This document shows positions 24,008 through 32,687 of a stretch of 59,433 nt of DNA, piece by piece (position 1 is the stretch's first letter; each line of letters starts with the position of its first letter). The position numbers and the translations under genes were made by a program. The notes beneath the pieces were generated by a model that was not told the origin of the DNA, did no database searches, and was given only the letters and a program-made list of their open reading frames with translations. Origin of the DNA: Bacteroidota bacterium (lineage in GTDB: Bacteria; Bacteroidota; Bacteroidia; Cytophagales; Cyclobacteriaceae); the NCBI GenBank assembly GCA_018267195.1, contig JAFDYY010000014.1, forward strand, positions 1 through 59,433. The letters run 5' to 3'.

Positions 24008-27000
24008 ATGAAAAAATTTTTACTTGCCTGGTTAATCTTACTAAACGCAACAAATTTTCTTTTCGCACAAACCACCACCAGTGCTGTGAGTGGCAAAGTT
24101 ACTGACGCCCGGAGCGAAACTTTGCCCGGAGCCACGATACAGGTGGTGTACAAACCCACCAACACTTCGTATGGCGCCAACACCAATGCCGAAGGTCGTT
24201 ATACTTTAGTAAACCTTACCCCGGGCGGCCCATACGAAGTATTGATTACTTACGTAGGGTATAAAACCGAAAGGTTTGATGACGTTTTTTTGAAATTAGG
24301 CGAAACCCTGAGACTGGATGCAACCTTAACCGAAGCTTCGCAACAACTAACCGAAGTGGTAATAACCGGCACCGGCCAGGAGGTTACCGAAAAAACCGGT
24401 ACGGGTACCAGTGTGGGCAAGCAACAGATACAAACATTACCCTCGCTCACCAGAAGTTTTTCTGACTTTACGCGGCTTACCCCGCAAAGCAGTAACAACT
24501 CTTTTGCCGGTACCAACTTCCGTTACAATAATATTACACTGGATGGAGCTATTAATAATGATGCCATCGGGTTCAGCCCGTCATTGGGCGGTATCAGCGG
24601 TACGTCTAACCAACCGGGCAGCAGCACACGTACCAATTCATTTAGTTTAGATGCGATACAGCAAGTACAAGTTCAGATTGCTCCGTATGATGTTTCGCTG
24701 GGTAATTTCACCGGAGGCAGCGTGAATGCAGTTTCGCGAAGCGGATCTAATACGGTGGAAGGATCGGTCTATGCCTTTGGGCGTAATGCCACCATCACCG
24801 GAAAATACAAGGGCAATGACAAAGTAGGCAATGGCAGCATCAATAACTCATACTACGATTATCAAACAGGCTTTCGTCTGGGCTTCCCTTTGGTAAAGGA
24901 TAAATTATTTTGGTTTACCAACGAAGAAATTACTAACAACTCCGTGCCTCAATTTTATCCGGCCAATGCACCGGGCTATTTTATGAACCAAACGCTGACG
25001 CAACTAAATGGAGGCAATGTGCCGGCTACCCTTGCCATGTATGCCAATATGCCACTGGCCGATGCCATCACTCAAAAATTATCTACCCTCTCAACACAGT
25101 ACGGAACGTTAACTTCCTACAACCCCGGAGCCATAGCCGACTACAGTATCTACGCTAAAAGCACTAAGTTTTTTAACCGGGTAGATTGGATAATAAATAA
25201 ACATCACTCGTTAGTTGTGCGCAACAACTCTATTATTTCCGAAGCCTCTAACCTCGATCGGTCATCCACCGAATTTCAGTTTGGCAACTACGACTTCATC
25301 CAAAAAAATACAAACATCAGTACGGTAGCTGAGCTGAAGAGCCGCTTTAGCAACAATGTTAGCAACAGTTTGATTGTTGGGTATACCGACATTGCAGACA
25401 GGCGCGACCCCACCGGAACCATTTTTCCTCAACTTCAGATTAACGGCATCAGCGGAGGGCGAGCGTTGTTGGGCACCAACCGCGAGGCAGGAATATTTAA
25501 TATGCGCCAACGCACATTTGAATTTACCAATAACCTCAAATACTTTACCGGCAACCACACGTTTACAATGGGAACACACAACGAGTTTTATAAAATAGAC
25601 TATGTGTTTATCAACTCGTGGAACGGCCGCTTCGATTACAGCAGTCTGAATAATTTTCTTCTCGATAAACCCTCGCGTATGCGGGCTCTCTACAGCGACA
25701 CCGATAATACACGAAGTACGTTGCTGAATAATTCGCCCGCCAAATTTAATGTGTTCTTAACAAGTCTTTACCTGCAAGATGAACTCGTGAAAGGAAAGCT
25801 GACATTGACGTATGGGGTTCGGGCAGACCTCCCGATACTGCCAGCCGGTCCCAACGGTACAGCACGCGCTAACTTTCCCACTACTCCGGCCGACTATGGA
25901 ACTACGTATGCTTATAATAACCCATCGGCCATTGGCACCCAATATTTTAGCCGGTTATACCTCTCTCCGCGCCTTGGCTTTAACTACGATTTGAAAGGAG
26001 ATAAAAGTGTAATCTTCCGCGGTGGCTCGGGCTTATTTACCGGGCGTATTCCTTTTGCGTGGATAGGCTACACATACGTTAATAACGGATCGGCCTTTAA
26101 GGCATTAGATGTAAACCCACCGGCACCTATTGCACCGGCAACTTCAGTAGCGATGCCTACCGACCCCACGCAGTTTGGAGCGTTTGCCACCGCCTATAAA
26201 TCTAAAAACAGAACAGAGTTAGATCTGATGGACCGGGATTTTTCTCTCCCCCGCATGTGGCGGAGCAATTTGGCAGCCGACATTCAGTTGGGGAATGGTT
26301 ATAAACTGACACTCGAAGCGGTGTACACTAAAAACGTAAAAGATTTGTATATCAAACAAGTTAACCTGAAAGACTCCGTAGCGTATGCCAACTTTGATGC
26401 GAACCATGTTCAACCACTTTATTTGGGAGGAGGAACGACTGCAAATCGTGTGAGCAATAATTTTTCAAGTGTGTACCTGATTACCAATACCAACAAAGGA
26501 TATCGCTATCAGCTTACGGCACAGATCTCAAAATCGTATGCCTTTGGGTTGAGTTTTATGGCGGCATATACGTATGGCCAATCGAAAGATATTTTGAACG
26601 GGATCAGAAACTCTCCGGAATCAGGATGGCAGTTAAATCAGGCTCTGAACCCGAATGACCCCGGGCTAACGTATTCTAATTTTGATATCCGCCATCGCAT
26701 CGTAGGAACCATTCAATATAAAAAATCATGGCAGCGTGGGGGAACTTCGTACCTCTCGTTAATCCCTACTTTTCAGTCAGGCTCTCCGTTTACGTACGCC
26801 ATTACTTCGAGCAATAACCTGACGAAGAATGGCCAACAGGTCGATTTGTTTTATGTACCCAATATAAAAAGTGGAGAGAACCCCTATAACTTATCGGCCA
26901 CGCAACAGCAAGCATTTAACCAGTTTGTGCAGAATGATACGTACCTCAATACACGTCAGGGCCACTATACTGAGCGCAACGGAGCGCGTACACCCTGGAA

Positions 27001-27310
27001 TAACCAAATGGATTTGCGCCTGATGCATGACTTCCCGATTAATACAGGTAAGAAGGTGAACACCCTGCAGGTTACATTTGATATTATAAATTTCAGCAAT
27101 CTGATCAGTAAAAACTGGGGTGTTTACTACTTTACTCCCAATACGCTGAATTCATCGGTCGACTCCGGCCTATCTATTGGCGGGCGAACGGTTTCAAATG
27201 GTGTGGCTAATGTTACTGGAGCAGCTTATGCAATACCTTCGGCCAAATGGTCTATTGATCAGTTTAGTTCACGCTGGCAGGCCCAACTGGGGGTGCGCTA
27301 TACATTCTAA
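24008..27310 (+). CDS. TonB-dependent receptor, Oar-like
   Basis: An 1100-residue outer-membrane receptor. A signal peptide (residues 1-20) is followed by a carboxypeptidase-regulatory-like domain (about 25-110, with VSGKVTDARSETLPGATI), a plug (about 115-250, including TGTSVGKQQIQTLPS) and a long beta-barrel ending RWQAQLGVRYTF, a typical C-terminal aromatic signal. The long barrel with many Asn and Ser and the absence of a SusD gene point to the Oar-like group, not to a SusCD pair. ATG at 24008 begins the signal peptide; a longer frame from TTG at 23972 is upstream. Substrate unknown. Confidence 0.93.
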   Translation: MKKFLLAWLILLNATNFLFAQTTTSAVSGKVTDARSETLPGATIQVVYKPTNTSYGANTNAEGRYTLVNLTPGGPYEVLITYVGYKTERFDDVFLKLGETLRLDATLTEASQQLTEVVITGTGQEVTEKTGTGTSVGKQQIQTLPSLTRSFSDFTRLTPQSSNNSFAGTNFRYNNITLDGAINNDAIGFSPSLGGISGTSNQPGSSTRTNSFSLDAIQQVQVQIAPYDVSLGNFTGGSVNAVSRSGSNTVEGSVYAFGRNATITGKYKGNDKVGNGSINNSYYDYQTGFRLGFPLVKDKLFWFTNEEITNNSVPQFYPANAPGYFMNQTLTQLNGGNVPATLAMYANMPLADAITQKLSTLSTQYGTLTSYNPGAIADYSIYAKSTKFFNRVDWIINKHHSLVVRNNSIISEASNLDRSSTEFQFGNYDFIQKNTNISTVAELKSRFSNNVSNSLIVGYTDIADRRDPTGTIFPQLQINGISGGRALLGTNREAGIFNMRQRTFEFTNNLKYFTGNHTFTMGTHNEFYKIDYVFINSWNGRFDYSSLNNFLLDKPSRMRALYSDTDNTRSTLLNNSPAKFNVFLTSLYLQDELVKGKLTLTYGVRADLPILPAGPNGTARANFPTTPADYGTTYAYNNPSAIGTQYFSRLYLSPRLGFNYDLKGDKSVIFRGGSGLFTGRIPFAWIGYTYVNNGSAFKALDVNPPAPIAPATSVAMPTDPTQFGAFATAYKSKNRTELDLMDRDFSLPRMWRSNLAADIQLGNGYKLTLEAVYTKNVKDLYIKQVNLKDSVAYANFDANHVQPLYLGGGTTANRVSNNFSSVYLITNTNKGYRYQLTAQISKSYAFGLSFMAAYTYGQSKDILNGIRNSPESGWQLNQALNPNDPGLTYSNFDIRHRIVGTIQYKKSWQRGGTSYLSLIPTFQSGSPFTYAITSSNNLTKNGQQVDLFYVPNIKSGENPYNLSATQQQAFNQFVQNDTYLNTRQGHYTERNGARTPWNNQMDLRLMHDFPINTGKKVNTLQVTFDIINFSNLISKNWGVYYFTPNTLNSSVDSGLSIGGRTVSNGVANVTGAAYAIPSAKWSIDQFSSRWQAQLGVRYTF

Positions 27311-27333
27311 AAATTTAGGTTAGTATTTTAGGC

Positions 27334-27369
27334 AGAAGCCGGCTCTATCCGAGCCGACTTCTTTATTTT
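27334..27369. terminator. Bidirectional terminator hairpin
   Basis: AGAAGCCGGCTC (27334-27345) pairs with GAGCCGACTTCT (27351-27362) with one mismatch and a five-base loop, followed by TTATTTT on the plus strand and preceded by a TATTTTA stretch that serves the minus strand. It lies between the convergent receptor and coiled-coil genes. Confidence 0.8.
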
Positions 27370-27374
27370 GCGGG

Positions 27375-28073
27375 TCAGTTTATTTTCCGCAGCCGCTCCC
27401 GGTGGCTTTCCGTTACTTTTTTAATTTGAACGGCTACGTTTTTCAATGAGTCTTGTGCCTTTTTGTTTTGGTCTATTTTTATTTTCAAGGCTTCGTTTTC
27501 CAACTTGTTGGCATCCATCGATTTTTGCAATTGTATTTTTTCTTGTTCGTTATTGCCCAGCCGGATGGCTAACTCTTTGCTTTGGTTTATAAACCGTTGC
27601 TGTTGTTTCTCTACCGCTTGTGCCGCCTGAAGGGATTCATCAATCTGATTTTGCACCACGCTGCGGTTATACTGAATACCGAAACGATAAACCAACTTCT
27701 CCAGATTTTTATTGGCAAATTCATACTCTTTCTCTTCCCAGTCTGCTTTTAAAACTCCGAGCCACACCCTTGTTTGCTTGCCGCTTTCAAAGAGGTGGGC
27801 ATACACTATTCCTTTCGGATACACGGTTCCATTAAAATTGGGCTCGGCAATCACTACCGGCTCAGATGAAAACAGCTTTACCCGGCCTATCTCTTTTAAA
27901 AATTTGCCCCACGGGGAGGCCACATCTTCTTTTTTGCCATCCAACTCAGCAGCATAGCCTTCAGTCGCTTCGCCTTTTATTTTTTCAGTTTGTTTTTTTA
28001 CAACTACCGTTTGTCCCTGCAGCGACACGGAGAGGAAAACAAAAACCAGCGCGATATTAAATTTCGTTTGCAT
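27375..28073 (-). CDS. Secreted protein with C-terminal coiled coil, unknown function
   Basis: A 232-residue exported protein: signal peptide at 1-22 (ending VSLQGQ), a middle region of about 110 residues with beta-rich character (YPKGIVYAHLFESGKQ), and a long coiled coil (about 145-230, rich in Q, E, N and K). I chose ATG at 28073 because the longer reading frame upstream lacks a signal peptide and runs into the divergent epimerase gene. Its start is only 31 bases from that gene's start. Family not recognised. Confidence 0.72.
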   Translation of the reverse strand: MQTKFNIALVFVFLSVSLQGQTVVVKKQTEKIKGEATEGYAAELDGKKEDVASPWGKFLKEIGRVKLFSSEPVVIAEPNFNGTVYPKGIVYAHLFESGKQTRVWLGVLKADWEEKEYEFANKNLEKLVYRFGIQYNRSVVQNQIDESLQAAQAVEKQQQRFINQSKELAIRLGNNEQEKIQLQKSMDANKLENEALKIKIDQNKKAQDSLKNVAVQIKKVTESHRERLRKIN

Positions 28074-28104
28074 AGAAATGCTAATTTGGGCTAAAGCTAT
28101 TGTA

Positions 28105-29010
28105 ATGCCAAAAAAAATTTTGATTACCGGGGCAAGCGGGTTAATTGGCACGCACCTTACCCAATGGCTGCAAAAAAAAGGATATGCGGTAGTATCGCTG
28201 GTTCGCTCCCAGACAAAAACGAATAGCCAATCGTTTTTATGGGATCCGGAAGTGGGCACAATTGACCGGCAGGCTTTTAAAGGGGTTAATGTCCTTGTGC
28301 ATTTGGCCGGTGCAGGCGTAGCCGATAAACGATGGAATACAAAACGAAAAAAAGAAATTCTTGAAAGCCGGGTGCTTTCTACCCGGTTGTTGTGGCAGAC
28401 ACTTAAAAATGAAAATCATTCGGTAGAAGCGGTGGTGATGGCTTCGGCCATCGGGTATTATGGTTTTTTTGAAAATGATAAAATAGCCACGGAAGAAGAT
28501 AGCCCCGGAAAAGATTTTTTAGCTCAAGTAACAGAACAGTGGGAACTCGAAGCAGATCAGTTTCATCGGCTGAATATTCGAACCGTAAAAGTCCGTATCG
28601 GTGCAGTACTAAGCAATAAAGGCGGAGTGTTAACCAAAATGGCAATCCCTGTTCGGTGGGGCATAGGCGCCCCCTTGGGTAAGGGTAAACAATATGTGTC
28701 GTGGGTGCACATAGACGACCTTTGCCGGATTTTTGAACGGGTTATATCGAATGAAAAAATGAGTGGGATTTATAATGCCACAGCCGGGTGGTGCACCCAA
28801 ACCGAGTTAACAAAAAATCTGGCCGGGGTTTTGCAAAAACCATTATGGTTGCCAGCCATTCCGGCTTTTGTTTTGAAAACTATTTTAGGAGAGAGGGCCG
28901 ACTTGGTGTTAAAAGGAGGCAAAATATCTTCCGAAAAACTGAAGAGGGAAGGATTTGTTTTTCAGCATCAAGACCTGAGGCAAACCCTGAAAAAATTACT
29001 GACCTCGTAA
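28105..29010 (+). CDS. TIGR01777-type NAD(P)-dependent epimerase
   Basis: A 301-residue short-chain dehydrogenase/epimerase of the YfcH/TIGR01777 group. The N-terminal dinucleotide-binding motif is ITGASGLIG, the middle has MASAIGYYG, and the C-terminal DUF1731 region ends with the usual LKREGFVFQHQDLRQTL. In animals a related protein is SDR39U1; the bacterial function is not settled. ATG at 28105 puts the Rossmann strand right at the N-terminus as in the family; a further in-frame ATG at 28078 adds nine residues. Confidence 0.9.
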   Translation: MPKKILITGASGLIGTHLTQWLQKKGYAVVSLVRSQTKTNSQSFLWDPEVGTIDRQAFKGVNVLVHLAGAGVADKRWNTKRKKEILESRVLSTRLLWQTLKNENHSVEAVVMASAIGYYGFFENDKIATEEDSPGKDFLAQVTEQWELEADQFHRLNIRTVKVRIGAVLSNKGGVLTKMAIPVRWGIGAPLGKGKQYVSWVHIDDLCRIFERVISNEKMSGIYNATAGWCTQTELTKNLAGVLQKPLWLPAIPAFVLKTILGERADLVLKGGKISSEKLKREGFVFQHQDLRQTLKKLLTS

Positions 29011-29061
29011 ACTTCATTACATCAATTCATTTCCTTTCCTTAATTTCAAACTTCGAATTGA

Positions 29062-29826
29062 ATGAAGGAAATGAAAACATCAACAGCCAAGAAGGAAAAA
29101 ATTGTTAAAATTCAGAATGCGCTGGAAGAAGAGCACCGCATCCGCCAGGCGTTTAAAGACAAAGACTGGTCGGAAATTAAAAGCGCTAACTCGTGGGTAA
29201 TCTTTAAAGTGATGAGCGAGTTTGTAGAGGGCTTTGAAAAACTTGCCAAAATTGGCCCTTGTGTTACCATCTTTGGTTCGGCCCGGGTTAAGGCCAATCA
29301 TCCATACTACAAAATGGCCGAAGAAATTGCTTCACAATTGGTGCAGCAAGGGTATGGTGTAATTACGGGCGGAGGCCCCGGCATTATGGAGGCAGGTAAC
29401 AAAGGAGCCCACAAAGCCGGTGGAAAATCGGTAGGCCTCAATATCTTTTTGCCCCACGAGCAAAAAGGAAACGTGTACATTGACCCCGACAAACTCATTA
29501 CCTTCGATTATTTCTTTGTGCGCAAAGTAATGTTTGTAAAATACTCGCAAGGCTTTATTGTTATGCCCGGAGGCTTTGGTACGCTCGATGAACTTTCGGA
29601 AGCCCTTACGCTTATTCAAACCAAAAAAATTGGCCGCTTTCCCATTGTGATGGTAGGAAAAAAATTCTGGATAGAAATAATTGATTGGTTTAAGAAAACA
29701 CTCGTAGCTGAAAAAATGATTAATCCCGAAGATTTGGATTTGTTCAGTGTGGTGGATACGCCCGAAGAGGCAGTGGCGGTCATTGAAGAATTTTACGGCA
29801 AGTACATGCTCTCGCCCAACTTCTGA
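29062..29826 (+). CDS. LOG-family (TIGR00730) Rossmann protein
   Basis: A 254-residue protein of the LOG family (lysine decarboxylase-like; cytokinin-riboside phosphoribohydrolases and nucleotide 5'-monophosphate nucleosidases). The signature PGGFGTLDELSEALTLIQ and the phosphate loop GGGPGIMEAGNKGA are both intact. Bacterial members cleave AMP or related nucleotides to base and ribose phosphate. Compared with shorter (about 190-residue) LOGs it has an N-terminal helical extension of about 60 residues. It lies 51 bases after the epimerase on the same strand. Confidence 0.92.
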   Translation: MKEMKTSTAKKEKIVKIQNALEEEHRIRQAFKDKDWSEIKSANSWVIFKVMSEFVEGFEKLAKIGPCVTIFGSARVKANHPYYKMAEEIASQLVQQGYGVITGGGPGIMEAGNKGAHKAGGKSVGLNIFLPHEQKGNVYIDPDKLITFDYFFVRKVMFVKYSQGFIVMPGGFGTLDELSEALTLIQTKKIGRFPIVMVGKKFWIEIIDWFKKTLVAEKMINPEDLDLFSVVDTPEEAVAVIEEFYGKYMLSPNF

Positions 29827-29893
29827 TATCCGCCCGTCTACTTTAACTGAAACCAATTGGAAGGCTGTTAAAGAAACGAAGATTAAATCCGAG

Positions 29894-30014
29894 GTTCTTT
29901 CCTTTGGCATGTGCGAAGCCTACCATCATCGCATACTGATGACACGGATATTATAGAAACGGAATTAATTGCAAACTGAAATTCCTCGCCTGGCTTAACC
30001 CGGAAGGAAAGAAC
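29894..30014. repeat. Long-range inverted repeat before the flavoenzyme gene
   Basis: GTTCTTTCC (29894-29902) and its exact complement GGAAAGAAC (30006-30014) enclose 103 bases; extending to 14 bases gives two mismatches. A smaller GGAATT/AATTCC pair lies inside. The element occupies most of the 199-base gap and ends 11 bases before the start codon at 30026. It could form a long structured leader or be a small relic element; no other copy is in the window. Confidence 0.4.
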
Positions 30015-30025
30015 ATGATAATTGT

Positions 30026-31261
30026 ATGAGTTTAGTTTTGTCACTTTCCGATTTGCTAAACCGCGTATCGCCACACATCGAAAAGAGCCAAGCCGCTCGG
30101 CAAAAAAAATATGATGTGATTGTGCTGGGGGTGGGTAGTATGGGCTCTTCCTCCTGTTATTATCTGGCCAAGCAAGGATTATCTGTTTTAGGAATTGAGC
30201 AATTTTCGATTCCGCACGAAGGCGGATCGCATGCCGGCCAAAGCCGCATTATCCGCAAAGCCTACTTTGAACACCCCAACTATGTGCCACTGCTGGAGGC
30301 TGCGTACAAAAACTGGAAAGACCTGGAAACAGAAACCGGAATACAACTCTATTTTAAAACCGGGTTGCTTTATTTTGGCAAACCGGAAAGCCCATTGATT
30401 AAAGGACTAAAATTAGCTGCGGAAAAATACAAGGTACCGATTCAACCGGTATCTGTTCAGGAAATGAAAAACCGGTTTTCTTCATTTCAAATTCCAAGCG
30501 AGTACGAACGGATGATGGAACCCGATGCCGGATTTGTAACCCCGGAACGCGCCATCTTAGCCTACACCGAACGGGCACTGCAACTCGGAGCCTCTATTCA
30601 CGTTCAGGAAAAAACACTTGCTTGGAAAAAATCGGGAAATACTTTTATCATTACCACCGACAAGAATACATATCAATGCGAAAAATTGGTAATTACTGCC
30701 GGAGCTTGGGCGGGCAAGATGGTGACGGAAGTGGCAAATAAATTGCAAGTAACAAGGCAGATAATCGGTTGGATGAAACCCAAAATAAACTCACAGTTTC
30801 AACTTGAAAAGTTTCCGTGCTGGACCTTAGCCGACCCGGAGAAACCTGGAATTTATTATGGCTTCCCCATTCTTCCTTCATCCACCTTTGGAGGAATAAC
30901 CGGGTTGAAGTTGGGGCACCACACTCCGGGCATTTCTACCGACCCTGACCAGACAGATCGCAATCCTGTTAAAGAGGACGAAGCAAATCTTATAGCCATG
31001 CTCAGCCGGTTTATACCGGAAGGATATGCATCTACAGCAGGAATGAAAAGTTGCTTGTACACCTACACGCCAGACGAAAATTTTGTAATAGATTTTGTTC
31101 CCGGCACAGATAACGGTGCGGTAATGGCAGCCGGGTTTAGCGGGCACGGCTTTAAGTTTGCTTCCATCGTGGGCGAAATCATGGCCGATCTGGTCATTAA
31201 AAAAACCACTGATCAGCCCATCGCATTTTTAAATGCCGACCGACTTGGCAAAAAAGGTTGA
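30026..31261 (+). CDS. Monomeric sarcosine oxidase / N-methyltryptophan oxidase-like flavoenzyme
   Basis: A 411-residue FAD-dependent amine oxidase of the DAO family. The dinucleotide fold is VIVLGVGSMGSSSCYYLAKQG (starting near residue 34), then the MSOX-type segment GGSHAGQSRIIRKAYFEHP. C343 in KSCLYTYTPDENF is at the position of the covalently flavinylated Cys of monomeric sarcosine oxidase (CxYTxTPDExF). The C-terminus has GFSGHGFKFA. It therefore oxidises a secondary N-methyl amino acid to aldehyde, amine and peroxide; the exact substrate is unknown. The 28 residues before the FAD domain are unusual and the start is uncertain. Confidence 0.9.
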   Translation: MSLVLSLSDLLNRVSPHIEKSQAARQKKYDVIVLGVGSMGSSSCYYLAKQGLSVLGIEQFSIPHEGGSHAGQSRIIRKAYFEHPNYVPLLEAAYKNWKDLETETGIQLYFKTGLLYFGKPESPLIKGLKLAAEKYKVPIQPVSVQEMKNRFSSFQIPSEYERMMEPDAGFVTPERAILAYTERALQLGASIHVQEKTLAWKKSGNTFIITTDKNTYQCEKLVITAGAWAGKMVTEVANKLQVTRQIIGWMKPKINSQFQLEKFPCWTLADPEKPGIYYGFPILPSSTFGGITGLKLGHHTPGISTDPDQTDRNPVKEDEANLIAMLSRFIPEGYASTAGMKSCLYTYTPDENFVIDFVPGTDNGAVMAAGFSGHGFKFASIVGEIMADLVIKKTTDQPIAFLNADRLGKKG

Positions 31262-31304
31262 TTATCCCTTTCCTTTTTTCCAACTTTCGTTTCTTTAACC
31301 AATT

Positions 31305-32120
31305 ATGCTTAATCAAATAAACGAGGCGGTAAGCTTCATTCAGAACCACGGCATTACGCAACCCGAAGTGGGCGTTATTCTAGGCACCGGCCTGGGCACT
31401 AAGTTTGTGAAAGAAATAAAAAACCCGGTGGTAATTAATTACAACTCAATCCCACATTTTCCCATCTCTACGGTTGAGTCGCACAAAGGCAAACTGATTT
31501 ACGGAGAACTGAAAGGAAAAAAAGTGCTGGCCATGCAGGGCCGCTTTCACTACTACGAAGGATATGATATGCAACAGATTACATTAGCCGTGCGCGTAAT
31601 GAAATTTCTGGGCATAGACTATCTGCTGATTTCCAATGCGGCCGGTTGCCTAAATCTCAACTGGAAAAAAGGCGAATTAATGATGATAGACGACCACATC
31701 AACTTGCAGCCCGACAACCCGTTGCGGGGGGTTAATTTTGAAATACTGGGGCCTCGCTTTCCCGATATGAGCCGCCCCTATTCTCAAAAACTAAATAGTC
31801 TGTTAGTGAGCATTGCCAGAAAGAAAAAAATAAAATTACACCAGGGCGTGTACGTGGCGGTACAAGGTCCGAATCTGGAAACCCGGGCCGAGTATCGTTT
31901 TTTACGACAGGCCGGGGCAGATGCGGTGGGCATGAGCACCGTGCCCGAAGTGCTTGTGGCCAACCACATGGGGTTATCTTGCTGTGCGGTGTCGGTGCTG
32001 ACGGATGAATGCGATCCCGACAATCTGAAACCCGTTAACCTAACCCAAATCATTGCCACGGCCAGCAAGTCGGAAGCTAAACTAACGGAATTATATATTG
32101 AACTGATCGGAAAATTATGA
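31305..32120 (+). CDS. punA: Purine nucleoside phosphorylase
   Basis: A 271-residue purine nucleoside phosphorylase of the trimeric PNP-I family. The phosphate loop is GVILGTGLG (near residue 24), followed by FPISTVESHKGKLIYGE and MQGRFHYYEGYD, then NAAGCLN and the purine-site segment EVLVANHMGLSCCAVSVLTD. Length is typical. It splits guanosine or inosine into base and ribose-1-phosphate. It is in one direction with the LOG-family protein and the flavoenzyme, which suggests a salvage theme, but I cannot show co-transcription. Confidence 0.95.
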   Translation: MLNQINEAVSFIQNHGITQPEVGVILGTGLGTKFVKEIKNPVVINYNSIPHFPISTVESHKGKLIYGELKGKKVLAMQGRFHYYEGYDMQQITLAVRVMKFLGIDYLLISNAAGCLNLNWKKGELMMIDDHINLQPDNPLRGVNFEILGPRFPDMSRPYSQKLNSLLVSIARKKKIKLHQGVYVAVQGPNLETRAEYRFLRQAGADAVGMSTVPEVLVANHMGLSCCAVSVLTDECDPDNLKPVNLTQIIATASKSEAKLTELYIELIGKL

Positions 32121-32144
32121 CCGGATAGATAACACAAATGTTTT

Positions 32145-32152
32145 TAACTTTG
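32145..32152 (+). promoter_or_regulatory. -7 element TAACTTTG
   Basis: This matches TAnnTTTG and lies 19 bases before the ATG of the DinB-fold gene. No convincing -33 TTTG is visible. It would drive the DinB-like gene and the overlapping PBP4-type gene. Confidence 0.5.
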
Positions 32153-32171
32153 ACTATTAACTATTTTTTCC

Positions 32172-32687
32172 ATGCTACTAAATCTTGACTCGGTTCCCTC
32201 CTTTTATAAAAATTATGTGAAGTTGATTGAAGAACCCGATTTGCTTCAGGCCTTGCGCATTTCCGGCCATCGCCTGCAAGAGTGGGTGCATAGTATTCCG
32301 CAAACCAAAGCCGACTGGGTGTATGCCCCCGGCAAGTGGACGATTCGTGAAACACTCTGCCACGTTATTGATGCCGAACGTATTTTTGTTTATCGTGCGC
32401 TACGCTTTGCCCGAAATGATAAAACCGAACTGCCCGGCTTTGATGAGAGGGATTACACCCCGCAGGCCAATGCATCGGGCAGGCCGTTGCCAAAAATAGC
32501 AGCCGAAATGGCGCACCTCCGCACGAGCACAATTGATTTGTTTGAAAGTTTTACACCCGAAATGTTAACTCGCAAAGGAATTGCCAGCGGAAAAGAAATT
32601 TCAGTAATGGCGCTGGGCTTTATCATTGCCGGCCACGAAACACACCACCGGAAAATTTTGCAGGAATATTATCTGGCCGAGAAGTGA
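32172..32687 (+). CDS. DinB-superfamily four-helix protein
   Basis: A 171-residue DinB_2-type protein with the three metal-binding His positions visible: one in LCHVIDAERIF and two in GHETHHRKIL near the C-terminus. This is the YfiT/DinB fold, often a thiol-dependent (bacillithiol or other) metalloenzyme, though most members lack an assigned reaction. The stop overlaps the start of the PBP4-type gene by one base (TGATG). Confidence 0.88.
   Translation: MLLNLDSVPSFYKNYVKLIEEPDLLQALRISGHRLQEWVHSIPQTKADWVYAPGKWTIRETLCHVIDAERIFVYRALRFARNDKTELPGFDERDYTPQANASGRPLPKIAAEMAHLRTSTIDLFESFTPEMLTRKGIASGKEISVMALGFIIAGHETHHRKILQEYYLAEK

Noticed and set aside
29332..29910. 192-codon minus-strand frame opposite the LOG-family gene
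   Set aside because: The plus-strand product has intact family motifs; the opposite frame shows no domain and has shadow-like composition.
29827..30025. tRNA or small RNA gene
   Set aside because: No cloverleaf or terminal CCA context can be drawn; only the inverted repeat reported above is evident.
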